A stretch of 64,000 nucleotides of DNA from Chitinophaga rhizosphaerae (GCF_003958645.1 NZ_RXLO01000003.1:496001-560000); one strand, 5' to 3'. Shown: positions 8,715-17,533, counted from the stretch's first letter. Notes: generated by a model not told the origin, from the letters alone. Program-made: numbers and translations.

Positions 8715-10349
8715 ATGCAAAAGAAACATATCGTGCTGGGGCTCACCTCGCTGCTTTTCGGAGGAGCTTCCTGCACCAACCTCGACGAAAAAGTTTATTC
8801 CGAACTGGTTGCGGACAATTATTATAAAAACCGCACCGAAGTGATGACGGCCGTGCTGCGGCCTTTCACCCACGCCAACGCCTGGGCTTCCCCCACGGGG
8901 CAGGTGGGGTACTGGCGCGTGAGCGAACTTTCCGGCGACCAGCTGGCCTGGCCGCAGAAAGGCATCCACGGGTTCGACGGCGGACAGTGGATCCGGCTCC
9001 ATAATCATACCTGGACGGTAGACGACGATGTGGTTTGGAACCCCTGGCGGCTCATGTATTGGGGGCTCGGGTTCTGCAACAGCACCATCGGCGACCTGCA
9101 GAAAGTCGATTTCACCAAGATCGGGATGACGGAGGCGGATAAAGTATCCATCATCGCGGAAACGAAGGTGCTGCGCGCATGGCATTACCTCCGCCTTATG
9201 GACCTTTACGGGAACATTCCCATCGTAACGGAAGTGGGCGTGCCGGCACAGCCGAAAGTAGCGCCGCGGAAGGAAGTCTGGGAGTTCATCGAAAAGGAGA
9301 TCCGGGAGAATGTGGAGCAACTGCAGCCGCTGGGGCCGTCGATGGCAGGACGGGTAAGCAAGGCAGCGGGATACGCCATGCTGTCGGAATTGTACCTGAA
9401 CGCACAGAAATGGGCGGGGGTAACGAAGTGGGACGAATGTGTGGCCGTCTGCAATAAAATCATCAATGGCGAAGGGGGGAGCCTGAAAGGTGCGGCGCCT
9501 GCGCTGGAGACCGATATCATGAAACCTTTCAATAATGTCAATCACAATTCACCCGAAAACCTGTTCCAGATTGCCTATAACTTTACACTGGGCAAATTCC
9601 GTTTCGGTTGGAACGGCGACCTCTGGCATTACGAGCAGCGGCAGGCATACAACGCCACCGAGCGCGGGAACAACGGCATCGTGGTGATCCCTACGGCGTT
9701 TGACGCTTTTGCGGATAACGATCTCCGGAAAAAGCAGTGGATGCTGATCGACACGCTGAAAAAACACCCGTCTGTGCGCGCCAGCGAAGCGGATTCGGTA
9801 GTGATGGCGACGGAAGAGTATAAAAACAAGCCATTGGTGTTCGTGAAGGAAATACGCCGCAATTCGGAAGGCGAGACCGGCGCTGGTGGCATGACGAGAG
9901 GGGAGGAGAACAGCGGTGCGCGCTTCTCGAAGTACCTGCCCGGCGCCAAAGACGATGCCGAATACTGGAATAACGATTTCGTGCTGTACCGCCTGGCGGA
10001 GATCATTTTGAACAAGGCCGAAGCCATCATGCGGAAGAACGGCGGGGCCGCAAATGCGGAGGCTGTGGCGCTGGTGAATTCGGTACGTCAAAGAGCCTTT
10101 AAGTCAACTGATTGGCCTTCAGCGGCTTATACAACCGCGACATTAACTTTGGACGAACTTTTGGCAGAACGCGGAAGGGAATTTATTTTTGAAGGGAAAA
10201 GACGCCAAGATTTGATTAGGTTTGGTAAATTTACGACCGCAACGTGGTGGGACCATGCTGCGACGAGCGCCAAAGCCGAATTATTTCCGATACCGGGCCG
10301 CCAGATCAGGCTAAACCCCAATCTGGAACAACATGAAGGCTATAAATAG
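8715..10349 (+). CDS. SusD/RagB-type surface glycan-binding lipoprotein (PUL 1)
   Basis: 544 residues with a lipoprotein signal (LLFGGASCTN, lipid-modified Cys near 21), a TPR-rich SusD fold (AETKVLRAWHYLRLMDLYGN, the helix that packs on SusC), and the C-terminal RagB signature (LAERGREFIFEGKRRQDLIR, RQIRLNPNLEQHEGY). It caps the SusC barrel and delivers oligosaccharide to it. It starts 23 bases after susC. The last 270 bases (from about 10080) switch to codons ending in A or T (ttg, att, gaa, aga), unlike the GC-rich body. This hints at replacement of the conserved 3' end by recombination with a lower-GC homologue. The frame is intact. Confidence 0.93.
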   Translation: MQKKHIVLGLTSLLFGGASCTNLDEKVYSELVADNYYKNRTEVMTAVLRPFTHANAWASPTGQVGYWRVSELSGDQLAWPQKGIHGFDGGQWIRLHNHTWTVDDDVVWNPWRLMYWGLGFCNSTIGDLQKVDFTKIGMTEADKVSIIAETKVLRAWHYLRLMDLYGNIPIVTEVGVPAQPKVAPRKEVWEFIEKEIRENVEQLQPLGPSMAGRVSKAAGYAMLSELYLNAQKWAGVTKWDECVAVCNKIINGEGGSLKGAAPALETDIMKPFNNVNHNSPENLFQIAYNFTLGKFRFGWNGDLWHYEQRQAYNATERGNNGIVVIPTAFDAFADNDLRKKQWMLIDTLKKHPSVRASEADSVVMATEEYKNKPLVFVKEIRRNSEGETGAGGMTRGEENSGARFSKYLPGAKDDAEYWNNDFVLYRLAEIILNKAEAIMRKNGGAANAEAVALVNSVRQRAFKSTDWPSAAYTTATLTLDELLAERGREFIFEGKRRQDLIRFGKFTTATWWDHAATSAKAELFPIPGRQIRLNPNLEQHEGYK

Positions 10350-10401
10350 GCGTCGAATGAATAAGTGCTTATCATACAAACAATAAAGAGTAGCATCTAA
10401 C

Positions 10402-10425
10402 GGCTGGCCCATTCCTGGGCCGGCC
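10402..10425 (+). terminator. Terminator after SusD of PUL 1
   Basis: GGCtGGCCCA pairs with TGGGCCgGCC around TTCC, followed by CCTTTCTTTT. It separates susCD from the first GH92 gene, which then has its own operator. Confidence 0.75.
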
Positions 10426-10436
10426 CCTTTCTTTTA

Positions 10437-10450
10437 CAAAATCGATTTTG
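10437..10450. promoter_or_regulatory. Predicted LacI operator O3 (perfect 14-bp palindrome)
   Basis: CAAAATCGATTTTG is its own reverse complement and ends 4 bases before the ATG of the first GH92 gene. This is too close for a promoter downstream of it, so bound regulator would act as a roadblock on read-through or on an overlapping start site. Confidence 0.65.
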
Positions 10451-10454
10451 CAAC

Positions 10455-12746
10455 ATGAATACATTTCGCTGGTGCCTTGTCGCATTATGTGCAGGCTTTC
10501 ACGCAAACGCGCAGACCGTAACAAAGATCACAGATCCCGTGGAGTGGGTAAACCCCCTCATGGGCACAGATTCGAAAGGCAGCCTGTCTAACGGTAACAC
10601 CTATCCCGCCATCGCCACCCCCTGGGGCATGAACTTTTGGATGCCGCAAACCAACCAGAACGGGAACGGATGGGCTTATCAATACAGCGCCGACAAAATC
10701 CGAGGGTTCAAACAAACCCATCAGCCCTCCCCCTGGATCAACGATTATGGCCAGTTCTCCCTCATGCCCGTCACCGGCCGCATGAAGTTCTCGCAAGACG
10801 AACGCGCCAGCTGGTTCTCCCACAAAGCGGAAACCGCCAAACCTTATTATTATAGCGTTTATCTCGCCGACGCCGACGTCACCACCGAGATCACCCCCAC
10901 CGAAAGGGCCGCGCAATTCCGGTTCACCTTCCCCAAGACCGATAGCGCATTCATCGTGGTAGACGCCTTCGACCGGGGCAGCTATATCAAAATCATCCCC
11001 TCCGAAAGGAAAATTATCGGTTACTCCACCCGCAACAGCGGCGGCGTTCCCGAGAATTTCAAAAATTATTTCGTGCTCGTGTTCGACAAGCCCTTTGCCC
11101 TCGCCCATACCTGGGACGGCAGCCGCCTGGCCAAAGACACGCTCGAACTGAAAGCCGGCAACGCCGGCGCCATCATCGGCTTCGCCACGTCCAAAGGAGA
11201 AAAAGTGCACGTTAAAGCCGCTTCCTCCTTCATCAGCCACGAACAGGCCGCCCGCAACCTCCAGCGCGAAGTAGGGGCAGACAGCTTCGATGCCACCAGG
11301 CAGAAAGCCAAACAGGCATGGAACAAGGAACTGGGCCGCATCGTTCCGGAAGGAGGGACCTCCGACCAGGTGCGCACCTTCTACTCCTGCCTCTACCGCA
11401 CCCTGCTCTTCCCCCGCAAATTCTACGAATTCGACGCAAAAAACCAGATCGTGCACTACAGCCCGTACAATGGCCAGGTGCTCCCCGGCTACATGTTCAC
11501 CGACAACGGGTTCTGGGATACCTTCCGCGCCGTATTCCCCTTCTTCACCCTCATGTACCCGGAACTGAACGGCCAGATCATGGAAGGCCTCGCCAACACC
11601 TACAAGGAAAGCGGATGGCTGCCGGAATGGGCCAGCCCCGGGCATCGCGACTGCATGATCGGCTCCAACTCGGCATCCCTCATCGCCGACAGCTATCTCA
11701 AAGGCATCCGCGGATACGACATCGAAACGCTGTACCAGGCGCTGCTGAAGAATTCCGAGAACGAAGGCCCCCTCAGCTCCGTAGGCCGCAAAGGCGTGAA
11801 ATATTATAACAGCCTGGGCTACGTGCCCTACGACGTGAACGTCAACGAAAACGCCGCCCGCACGCTCGAATATGCGTACGACGATTTCACCCTCTATAAA
11901 CTCGCCGTGGCACTGAAACGCCCGCAGGAAGAGATCGAACGGTTCAAAAAGCGCAGCCAGTACTACCGCAACCTCTTCGATCCCGAAACCAAACTCATGC
12001 GCGGCAAGAACCAGGACGGAAAGTTCCAGGCGCCTTTCAATCCCTTCAAATGGGGCGACGCCTTCACCGAAGGCAACAGCTGGCACTACACCTGGTCCGT
12101 ATTCCACGACGTGGAAGGCCTCGCGCGCCTCATGGGCGGCCGCCCGCAATTCGCACAGATGCTCGACTCCGTGTTCGTGATGGCGCCCGTATACGATGAA
12201 AGCTATTACGGCTCCGTGATCCACGAAATCCGCGAAATGCAGATCGCCAATATGGGCCAGTACGCACACGGCAACCAGCCCATCCAGCACATGATCTACC
12301 TCTACAACTACGCCGGCCAGCCCTGGAAAACCCAGTACTGGGTGCGCCAGGTGATGGACCGCCTCTACCATTCCGGCGCCGATGGCTACTGTGGCGATGA
12401 AGACAACGGTCAAACTTCCGCCTGGTACGTGTTCTCCGCGATGGGCTTCTACCCCGTATGCCCCGGAACGGACCAGTACGTGTTAGGCGCGCCCCTCTTC
12501 CCGAAAATGACGGTAACGCTGCAGGACGGCAAGAAATTCGTGATCGAAGCACCGGGCAATAGCAAAACGAACGTATACGCCCAAAACGTTACACTGAACG
12601 GGAAACCGCTCAACACGAACTGGATCAGCCATTCGGCGATCCAGCAGGGCGGTGTGATGAAAGTATCGATGGGGGCTAACCCAAATAAACAACGGGGCAC
12701 AAACGAGTCTGCTTATCCTTATTCATTCACAACAACTGGAAAATAA
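10455..12746 (+). CDS. GH92 family protein with Glu-to-Gln at the catalytic acid (possible mannose-1-phospho-mannose uncapping enzyme)
   Basis: 763 residues, normal for GH92. A signal peptide (ending FHANAQ) is followed by the N-terminal beta-sandwich (VEWVNPLMGTDSKGSLSNGN) and the (alpha/alpha)6 domain with PWKTQYWVRQVMDRLY, GDEDNGQTSAWYVFSAMGFY (Asp648/Asp650, the calcium/base region) and GTDQYVLGAPLF. GH92 enzymes are calcium-dependent, inverting exo-alpha-mannosidases of the periplasm or cell surface. The usual catalytic acid motif HGNEP reads HGNQP here (Gln608, codon 12276-12278), whereas the second GH92 in this locus keeps Glu. In family literature as I recall it, Gln at this position occurs in an enzyme that removes mannose from mannose-1-phosphate-6-mannose diesters, where no acid is needed. 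A binding or inactive protein is the alternative. Confidence 0.92.
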   Translation: MNTFRWCLVALCAGFHANAQTVTKITDPVEWVNPLMGTDSKGSLSNGNTYPAIATPWGMNFWMPQTNQNGNGWAYQYSADKIRGFKQTHQPSPWINDYGQFSLMPVTGRMKFSQDERASWFSHKAETAKPYYYSVYLADADVTTEITPTERAAQFRFTFPKTDSAFIVVDAFDRGSYIKIIPSERKIIGYSTRNSGGVPENFKNYFVLVFDKPFALAHTWDGSRLAKDTLELKAGNAGAIIGFATSKGEKVHVKAASSFISHEQAARNLQREVGADSFDATRQKAKQAWNKELGRIVPEGGTSDQVRTFYSCLYRTLLFPRKFYEFDAKNQIVHYSPYNGQVLPGYMFTDNGFWDTFRAVFPFFTLMYPELNGQIMEGLANTYKESGWLPEWASPGHRDCMIGSNSASLIADSYLKGIRGYDIETLYQALLKNSENEGPLSSVGRKGVKYYNSLGYVPYDVNVNENAARTLEYAYDDFTLYKLAVALKRPQEEIERFKKRSQYYRNLFDPETKLMRGKNQDGKFQAPFNPFKWGDAFTEGNSWHYTWSVFHDVEGLARLMGGRPQFAQMLDSVFVMAPVYDESYYGSVIHEIREMQIANMGQYAHGNQPIQHMIYLYNYAGQPWKTQYWVRQVMDRLYHSGADGYCGDEDNGQTSAWYVFSAMGFYPVCPGTDQYVLGAPLFPKMTVTLQDGKKFVIEAPGNSKTNVYAQNVTLNGKPLNTNWISHSAIQQGGVMKVSMGANPNKQRGTNESAYPYSFTTTGK

Positions 12747-12801
12747 TCAAGATCCTGGAATAGTAGAATCTATGCTATTTCATTGTTCACTGTAAATTTC
12801 G

Positions 12802-12821
12802 CATCCCGGTTCTCCGGGATG
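12802..12821. terminator. Bidirectional terminator between the two convergent GH92 genes
   Basis: CATCCCGG-TTCT-CCGGGATG, a perfect 8-bp stem, followed by T8 on the plus strand. It ends 12 bases before the stop codon of the minus-strand GH92 gene, so it serves the plus-strand gene best. Confidence 0.85.
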
Positions 12822-12833
12822 TTTTTTTTGTGC

Positions 12834-15113
12834 CTACTTCGCCGGTTTCGCGCTCATGTGGAACACCAGCGTGCCGCCGTTCATGATATCTTCGTGCGAA
12901 ATGAACCGGTTCAACACTTTGCCGTTCAGTTCGGCTTTCTTCACGTACACGTTCTTCGCGCCCTGGTTAACGGTTTTGATACTGAAAGTACGGCCGTTTT
13001 CCAGTTTGATTTCCGCGGAAACAACGGCCGGGCTGCCCAATGCGTATTCGGTGGAGCCTGGGCAAACAGGGTAAAAGCCCAGCGCGGTGAAAAGGTACCA
13101 GGCGCTCATCTGTCCGCAGTCGTCGTTACCGCCAAGGCCGTCTGGCGCGGGTTTGTACATTTTTTCGATGATCATCCGCACGCGTTCCTGCGTTTTCCAC
13201 GGTGCGTCCGTCCAGTTGTACAGATAGGCCGCGTGATGGGCGGGCTCGTTGCCGTGAACGTAGTTGCCGATGATGCCTTCGCGGGTAATGTCTTCCGTTT
13301 CGGCGAAAAACGCGTCGGGCAGGTGCATGGTGAACAGTGAGTCGAGGTGGCGGGTAAACTGTTGCTTCCCGCCCATCATACCGATCATCGTGGCAGGCGC
13401 ATGCGGCACATAAAGACTGTAGTTCCAGGCGTTCCCTTCGATATAGCCCTGGCCGTGGGTACTCAGTACGTCGAAATCCTTGCGGAACGTGCCATCGCTG
13501 AGGCGCGGGCGCATGAAGCCGGTAGTTCCGTCGAACACGTTACGGTAGTTTTCGGCGCGTTTGGAGAATTCGGCGTAAAGATCGTTGCGGCCGAGTTTTT
13601 TCGCCACCTGCGCGATGCACCAGTCGTCGTACGCATATTCGAGGGTTTTGGAAACGGAAGAGCCGTTCTTATCCTCCGGCACATAGCCCAGTTCCATATA
13701 ATAACCGATGCCGTCGTAAGGTTTGTAGCGGGCGGTGGCGGCGCAGGCTTCGAGGGCCTGCATGGCGTCGTACCCTTTGATATTGCCTTTCATGATGGCG
13801 TCTGCGATCACCGAAACGCTGTGGTAACCGATCATGCACCAGTTTTCGTTGCCCTGGTGGCTCCAGACGGGCAACATTTTGTGCACGCTTTGGTTATAAT
13901 GTGCCAGCATCGATTTCACCATGTCGGCATTCCGGGCGGGTTGAAGGATGTTGAAAAGGGGATGAAGGGCGCGATAGGTGTCCCACAGCGAGAAAGTACT
14001 GTAGTTCGTCCAGCCCTCCGCGCGATGGACGTGCTGGTCGATGCCGCGGTAAGCGCCGTCTACGTCGGCGTAAGTGGTAGGGCCGAGATATGTGTGGTAC
14101 AATGCGGTGTAAAAGTTGACGAGATCTTCTTCTTTGCGCATGTCTGCCTTTACTTTGGAGAGCTCCCGGTTCCAGGCGTCGCGGCCCTGGCGGCGTACGG
14201 CGTCGAAGTCCCAGCCGGGGTTCTCCGCGCGGAGGTTGTTCAGGGCGCCTTCCGTGCTCACGGGCGAAAGGGCCATTTTCACGGTCAGGGCTTCGCCGGG
14301 TTGCGCGTCGAACCCGAACCAGGCGCGGATCTGGCGGCCGGCCATTTCGGGGAAGTTTTCCGTCTGGTTGAATTTGCGCCAGAACCCTTTGTAAACGTCG
14401 GTGGCCAGGTTCTGATGGCCGTATCGGCGGATGGGCCTGGAAAAGGTCATGGCGAAATAGAGCGTCCGTGTGCGGGCCCAGCCGTTGGTTTGGCGGTAAC
14501 CGGTCACGAGGGTGTCGTTTTCCACCCGTACGAACGTCCACACATTCTTGTTTGTGTAATTGTAGATATTGGCCATGAGGTCGAGCACGATATGCGGGTT
14601 ATCGGCGGAGGCGAAGGTGTACCGGTGCATGCCGGTGCGGTTGGTGGCGGTGAGCTCGGCGGTGATGCGGCTTTCGTCGAGCAGCACTTTGTAATAGGCC
14701 GGTTCGGCGGTTTCGTTTTGATGGGAAAACCCGGACCGGTAGCCGTTTTCGGGATGGCCGGCCGTTCCGGGATTGAGCTGGACGGGGCCGTTGGCGGGCA
14801 TGATCAGGAAATCGCCCAGGTCGGAATGGCCGGTACCGCTGAAGTGGGTGTGGGAAAACCCGGTGATGGTGGGGTCCTGGTACTGGTAGCCTGCACAGTA
14901 CCGGTACACGTCCGGGTTGTATTTCCCGTTCATTTCGTACGGGATCGTGTCTGTGTCCGGACTGAGCTGCACCATGCCGAAGGGAACGGTGGCGCCGGGG
15001 TAAGTGTGCCCCATTTTGGCGGTCCCGATAATGGGTCTGACGAACCGGGCCGGGTCCTGCGCAGACAGGAGCGCGGGGGCCAGCAACGCCAGGCTGGTAA
15101 TGAATAAACGCAT
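12834..15113 (-). CDS. GH92 family exo-alpha-mannosidase
   Basis: 759 residues from ATG 15113; an upstream in-frame start at 15152 would lie inside the promoter and operator. The signal peptide MRLFITSLALLAPALLSAQ is followed by FVRPIIGTAKMGHTYPGATV and FGMVQLSPDTD (GH92 N-domain), then the catalytic domain with HGNEPAHHAAYLYNW (Glu623, codon 13245-13247, the expected catalytic acid), PWKTQERVRMIIEKMY and GNDDCGQMSAWYLFTALGFY. It removes terminal alpha-linked mannose, probably alpha-1,2 or 1,3, from glycans in the periplasm or on the surface. It converges on the other GH92 and carries its own LacI operator, so it belongs to the same regulon although it is transcribed in the opposite direction. 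Confidence 0.95.
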   Translation of the reverse strand: MRLFITSLALLAPALLSAQDPARFVRPIIGTAKMGHTYPGATVPFGMVQLSPDTDTIPYEMNGKYNPDVYRYCAGYQYQDPTITGFSHTHFSGTGHSDLGDFLIMPANGPVQLNPGTAGHPENGYRSGFSHQNETAEPAYYKVLLDESRITAELTATNRTGMHRYTFASADNPHIVLDLMANIYNYTNKNVWTFVRVENDTLVTGYRQTNGWARTRTLYFAMTFSRPIRRYGHQNLATDVYKGFWRKFNQTENFPEMAGRQIRAWFGFDAQPGEALTVKMALSPVSTEGALNNLRAENPGWDFDAVRRQGRDAWNRELSKVKADMRKEEDLVNFYTALYHTYLGPTTYADVDGAYRGIDQHVHRAEGWTNYSTFSLWDTYRALHPLFNILQPARNADMVKSMLAHYNQSVHKMLPVWSHQGNENWCMIGYHSVSVIADAIMKGNIKGYDAMQALEACAATARYKPYDGIGYYMELGYVPEDKNGSSVSKTLEYAYDDWCIAQVAKKLGRNDLYAEFSKRAENYRNVFDGTTGFMRPRLSDGTFRKDFDVLSTHGQGYIEGNAWNYSLYVPHAPATMIGMMGGKQQFTRHLDSLFTMHLPDAFFAETEDITREGIIGNYVHGNEPAHHAAYLYNWTDAPWKTQERVRMIIEKMYKPAPDGLGGNDDCGQMSAWYLFTALGFYPVCPGSTEYALGSPAVVSAEIKLENGRTFSIKTVNQGAKNVYVKKAELNGKVLNRFISHEDIMNGGTLVFHMSAKPAK

Positions 15114-15140
15114 GTGTAAGGAAGAATTGATGATTGTATC

Positions 15141-15148
15141 CAAAGATA
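15141..15148 (-). promoter_or_regulatory. Bacteroidota -7 promoter element (TATCTTTG) of the minus-strand GH92 gene
   Basis: Reading the minus strand gives a perfect TAnnTTTG match 28 bases before the chosen ATG at 15113. The predicted LacI operator (15150-15163) lies directly upstream in the spacer, where a bound protein would block RNA polymerase. Confidence 0.7.
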
Positions 15149-15149
15149 A

Positions 15150-15163
15150 CAAAATCGTTTTTG
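15150..15163. promoter_or_regulatory. Predicted LacI operator O4
   Basis: CAAAATCGTTTTTG, one mismatch from the perfect palindrome O3. It sits one base upstream of the -7 element of the minus-strand GH92 gene, a location that predicts repression. Confidence 0.65.
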
Positions 15164-15282
15164 CACCGATAATTCAGGCGGATTGCGGATGATTTGTTAG
15201 ATTACCGGTTGAATTTTTTTTTCTGGACGATACACCCTGCGGGGATGCAAATTCCATCTATTAATGTAACACCACTGAGTCT

Positions 15283-16431
15283 ATGGCAGAAAATTTAGAT
15301 CATATAAGGCAGTTGTACCTCCAGAAACTGGCAGGAGCTACCACCGAAAGTGAGGATGCCGAACTGGCTGCGGCACTGAACGATCCCCGGATCCGGAAAA
15401 TGTGCGACGAGCTGGACGAACTCTATGAGTCGCCCGAAATGAGGGAGCTGTTACGGGAGCGGCCCACCAATAAGCGGTGGGACGAGCTGGCGACGCAGGC
15501 GATGGAAAGCGCCGGGCGTGCCGGGCGGACGATCCGGATTTTCCGGTACGTGGCCGCGGCTTCCGTTGTGCTGATGATCGGGGCGGTCGTTTATACCCGG
15601 TACATCCATCATCCGCAGCCCGAAATCCGGGAAATGGCCCGCCTCTCCCCGGAATACGTTTCCGATGAGGTGACGATCAAAATGGCCGGCGGAGACCGGA
15701 TTCCCCTTTCCCCCAATTCGTCGCGCCTGGTGTCGCGGGTGAAATTGCGGATGGAGGGAGACAAATCCATCAAATATGAAGACCCGACCGGGCAGGCCGA
15801 CGGCTGGAACCAGCTGGAGGTGCCACAGCGGCTGGATTGCAGGCTGGTGCTGTCTGACGGCACTGAAGTGTGGCTGAATTCCCGGAGCTCGATCCGTTTT
15901 CCTTTCACGTTTACCGGCAACAGGCGGGAAGTGGAGGTCACGGGCGAGGCATATTTCAATGTATCTCCCGACGCCGGCAAACCATTCGTGGTGCTTACGC
16001 CGCAGGGGGAAGTGCAGGTATTGGGAACGAGCTTCAATGTGAACACCTATGAGCCCGGTAAGGTGGTGACTTCGCTGGTGAGCGGAAGCGTTCGCGCGGC
16101 GGGGCACGGCGGTACGGCGGTTTTGAAGCCGGGCCAGGAAGCGGTGTGGACGGAGAATAAAGCCCTGGAAGTGGTGAAGTTCGAGCAGCGGGACAAGCTG
16201 TCGTGGATGCAGGGCGTGTATTATTTCAAGGCGGCTGATTTCCGGGAGATCGCCAAGATGGTGGAGCGATGGTATTCGCTGGAGCTGGTGGTGGATAAAC
16301 CGGAGCTGTCGGCGCTGAAGTTCGATGTCAGGATGGATAAGAACAAATCGATCGATGAGTTCATGAACATTTTGAAGGTCATGAACGGGCTGGATTACCG
16401 GATCGAGGGGAAGGAGCTGCATATCTTCTAA
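15283..16431 (+). CDS. FecR-family anti-sigma factor
   Basis: 382 residues. The cytoplasmic N-terminus (about 1-85) would bind the sigma factor. One transmembrane helix follows (VAAASVVLMIGAVVYTRYI, about 88-108), then the periplasmic FecR domain (LVLSDGTEVWLNSRSSIRFP, VTGEAYFNV, VQVLGTSFNVNTYE) and a C-terminal DUF4974-type domain (MVERWYSLELVVDKPEL). It senses a loaded SusC through the STN domain and controls release of the ECF sigma factor. Unusually it lies before, not after, its probable partner sigma gene (16933), separated by a 67-residue protein. The SusC at 17674 carries an STN domain, which fits a sigma/FecR/SusC signalling chain. Confidence 0.92.
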   Translation: MAENLDHIRQLYLQKLAGATTESEDAELAAALNDPRIRKMCDELDELYESPEMRELLRERPTNKRWDELATQAMESAGRAGRTIRIFRYVAAASVVLMIGAVVYTRYIHHPQPEIREMARLSPEYVSDEVTIKMAGGDRIPLSPNSSRLVSRVKLRMEGDKSIKYEDPTGQADGWNQLEVPQRLDCRLVLSDGTEVWLNSRSSIRFPFTFTGNRREVEVTGEAYFNVSPDAGKPFVVLTPQGEVQVLGTSFNVNTYEPGKVVTSLVSGSVRAAGHGGTAVLKPGQEAVWTENKALEVVKFEQRDKLSWMQGVYYFKAADFREIAKMVERWYSLELVVDKPELSALKFDVRMDKNKSIDEFMNILKVMNGLDYRIEGKELHIF

Positions 16432-16473
16432 TGTTTTTCATGCGAATCACGACCATATATTAATTTTTTCATT

Positions 16474-16677
16474 ATGGAAAATTCATATCTGACGAACCGG
16501 TTGCAGTACATATTCCTGACGGATAACCTGAGTTGGGACGATTTCGTTCATCGTGCGGGAGAGAATGGTTCGAACCTGCGGGAGGAGCTGCTGGATCTGC
16601 TGGAGGAGTCCAGCGAGTTATTGTCCAGGATCGGTTATCACCTGGAGATCATCAAGAATAATGAGCATATTCTCTAA
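16474..16677 (+). CDS. Small protein of unknown function between FecR and ECF sigma genes
   Basis: 67 residues, acidic and leucine-rich (LREELLDLLEESSELLSRIG), predicted mostly helical and perhaps a short coiled coil. No signal peptide, cysteines or known motif. It begins 42 bases after the fecR stop codon with a plausible ATG and codon use like its neighbours, which supports a real gene. Its place in the regulatory cassette suggests a role with the FecR or sigma protein, but this rests on position only. Confidence 0.6.
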   Translation: MENSYLTNRLQYIFLTDNLSWDDFVHRAGENGSNLREELLDLLEESSELLSRIGYHLEIIKNNEHIL

Positions 16678-16932
16678 CCTGATTGTTAGTTATTCCCTGA
16701 GTTAACCATTATATTTGTTTTACGGGGGTGCATGTTAGACATGACCGATGTCCATTAACGCGAGATTAACATTTTCGCTTTTTATTGCATGCTGTTTTTT
16801 CACTAACTTCAGTGAAGAAATTTTCCGTATAAGCATATGATTGAAGCATCTGCTATGATTCCCGGAAAATAGACGTTCGGGGATATGAGCGGGTGGTTTT
16901 TAACAGATTAAAAACATTGTACCGTAATTTAT
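16678..16932. other. Intergenic region before the ECF sigma gene
   Basis: 255 bases without a gene. AT-richer than the flanks. I see no clear terminator and no full TAnnTTTG/TTTG promoter pair. Confidence 0.4.
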
Positions 16933-17475
16933 ATGCCGGAAGAATCGTTCTCATCACATCAGGATCACACGTCTGGAGCAATGCTGGCATTGGTCCGTGA
17001 TTTGTTCGCACAACATCGCAAGGCGTTGATTGTGGAAGCTACGCTTATTCTGAAAAATATCTGGGAGGCGGAAGATGTGGTGCAGGATACGTTCGAAGTG
17101 ATTTTGAAAGGCGGCCACCTGAGCAAGGTGGAGCCGGATAAATACCATGCTTACCTGTACCGTGCGGTGCGCAACAATTGTTTGAGCACACAGCGGAAGG
17201 CGGTGGCGGATAAGCGTAAGAAAGACCGTTTCGAGGAAACGGAGCCCAGGTTCGAGCCCGGCGAGATGCTGGAGGCCTGGGATACGCGTCAGCGTTTACG
17301 CGATGCGGTGAAAGCATTGCCGGAGCAAAGGCGGTTAGCGTTCGAGAAAACGTACCTGGAAGGGAAACCGCACCGGCAAGTGGCGCTGGAAATGGAGCTG
17401 AAATTGGAAACCGTGAAAAGCCACATCAAGATTGCGCTGAAAAACCTGCGCGATCGCCTCAAACACCTGCGATAA
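16933..17475 (+). CDS. ECF-type RNA polymerase sigma-70 factor
   Basis: 180 residues with the two sigma regions of the ECF class. Region 2 includes ILKNIWEAEDVVQDTFEVIL (about 37-56), the core-binding and -10-reading helix. Region 4 includes PEQRRLAFEKTYLEGKPHRQ and LKLETVKSHIKIALKNLRDR (about 124-177), the -35-reading helix-turn-helix. It directs transcription of its target genes, most likely the SusC/SusD pair that starts 198 bases downstream, when FecR (15283) releases it. There is no fecR directly after it, so the upstream one is the likely partner. Confidence 0.92.
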   Translation: MPEESFSSHQDHTSGAMLALVRDLFAQHRKALIVEATLILKNIWEAEDVVQDTFEVILKGGHLSKVEPDKYHAYLYRAVRNNCLSTQRKAVADKRKKDRFEETEPRFEPGEMLEAWDTRQRLRDAVKALPEQRRLAFEKTYLEGKPHRQVALEMELKLETVKSHIKIALKNLRDRLKHLR

Positions 17476-17533
17476 ATTGCCCTTATGGTTGGGCCTGTCA
17501 TCTACACAAACTTGTTAGCATGCTTGGACAAAA

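Noticed and set aside
10437..10450. The right half of the palindrome, CGATTTTG, as a -7 promoter element of the GH92 gene
   Set aside because: It ends only 4 bases before the ATG, leaving almost no leader; an operator role explains it better.
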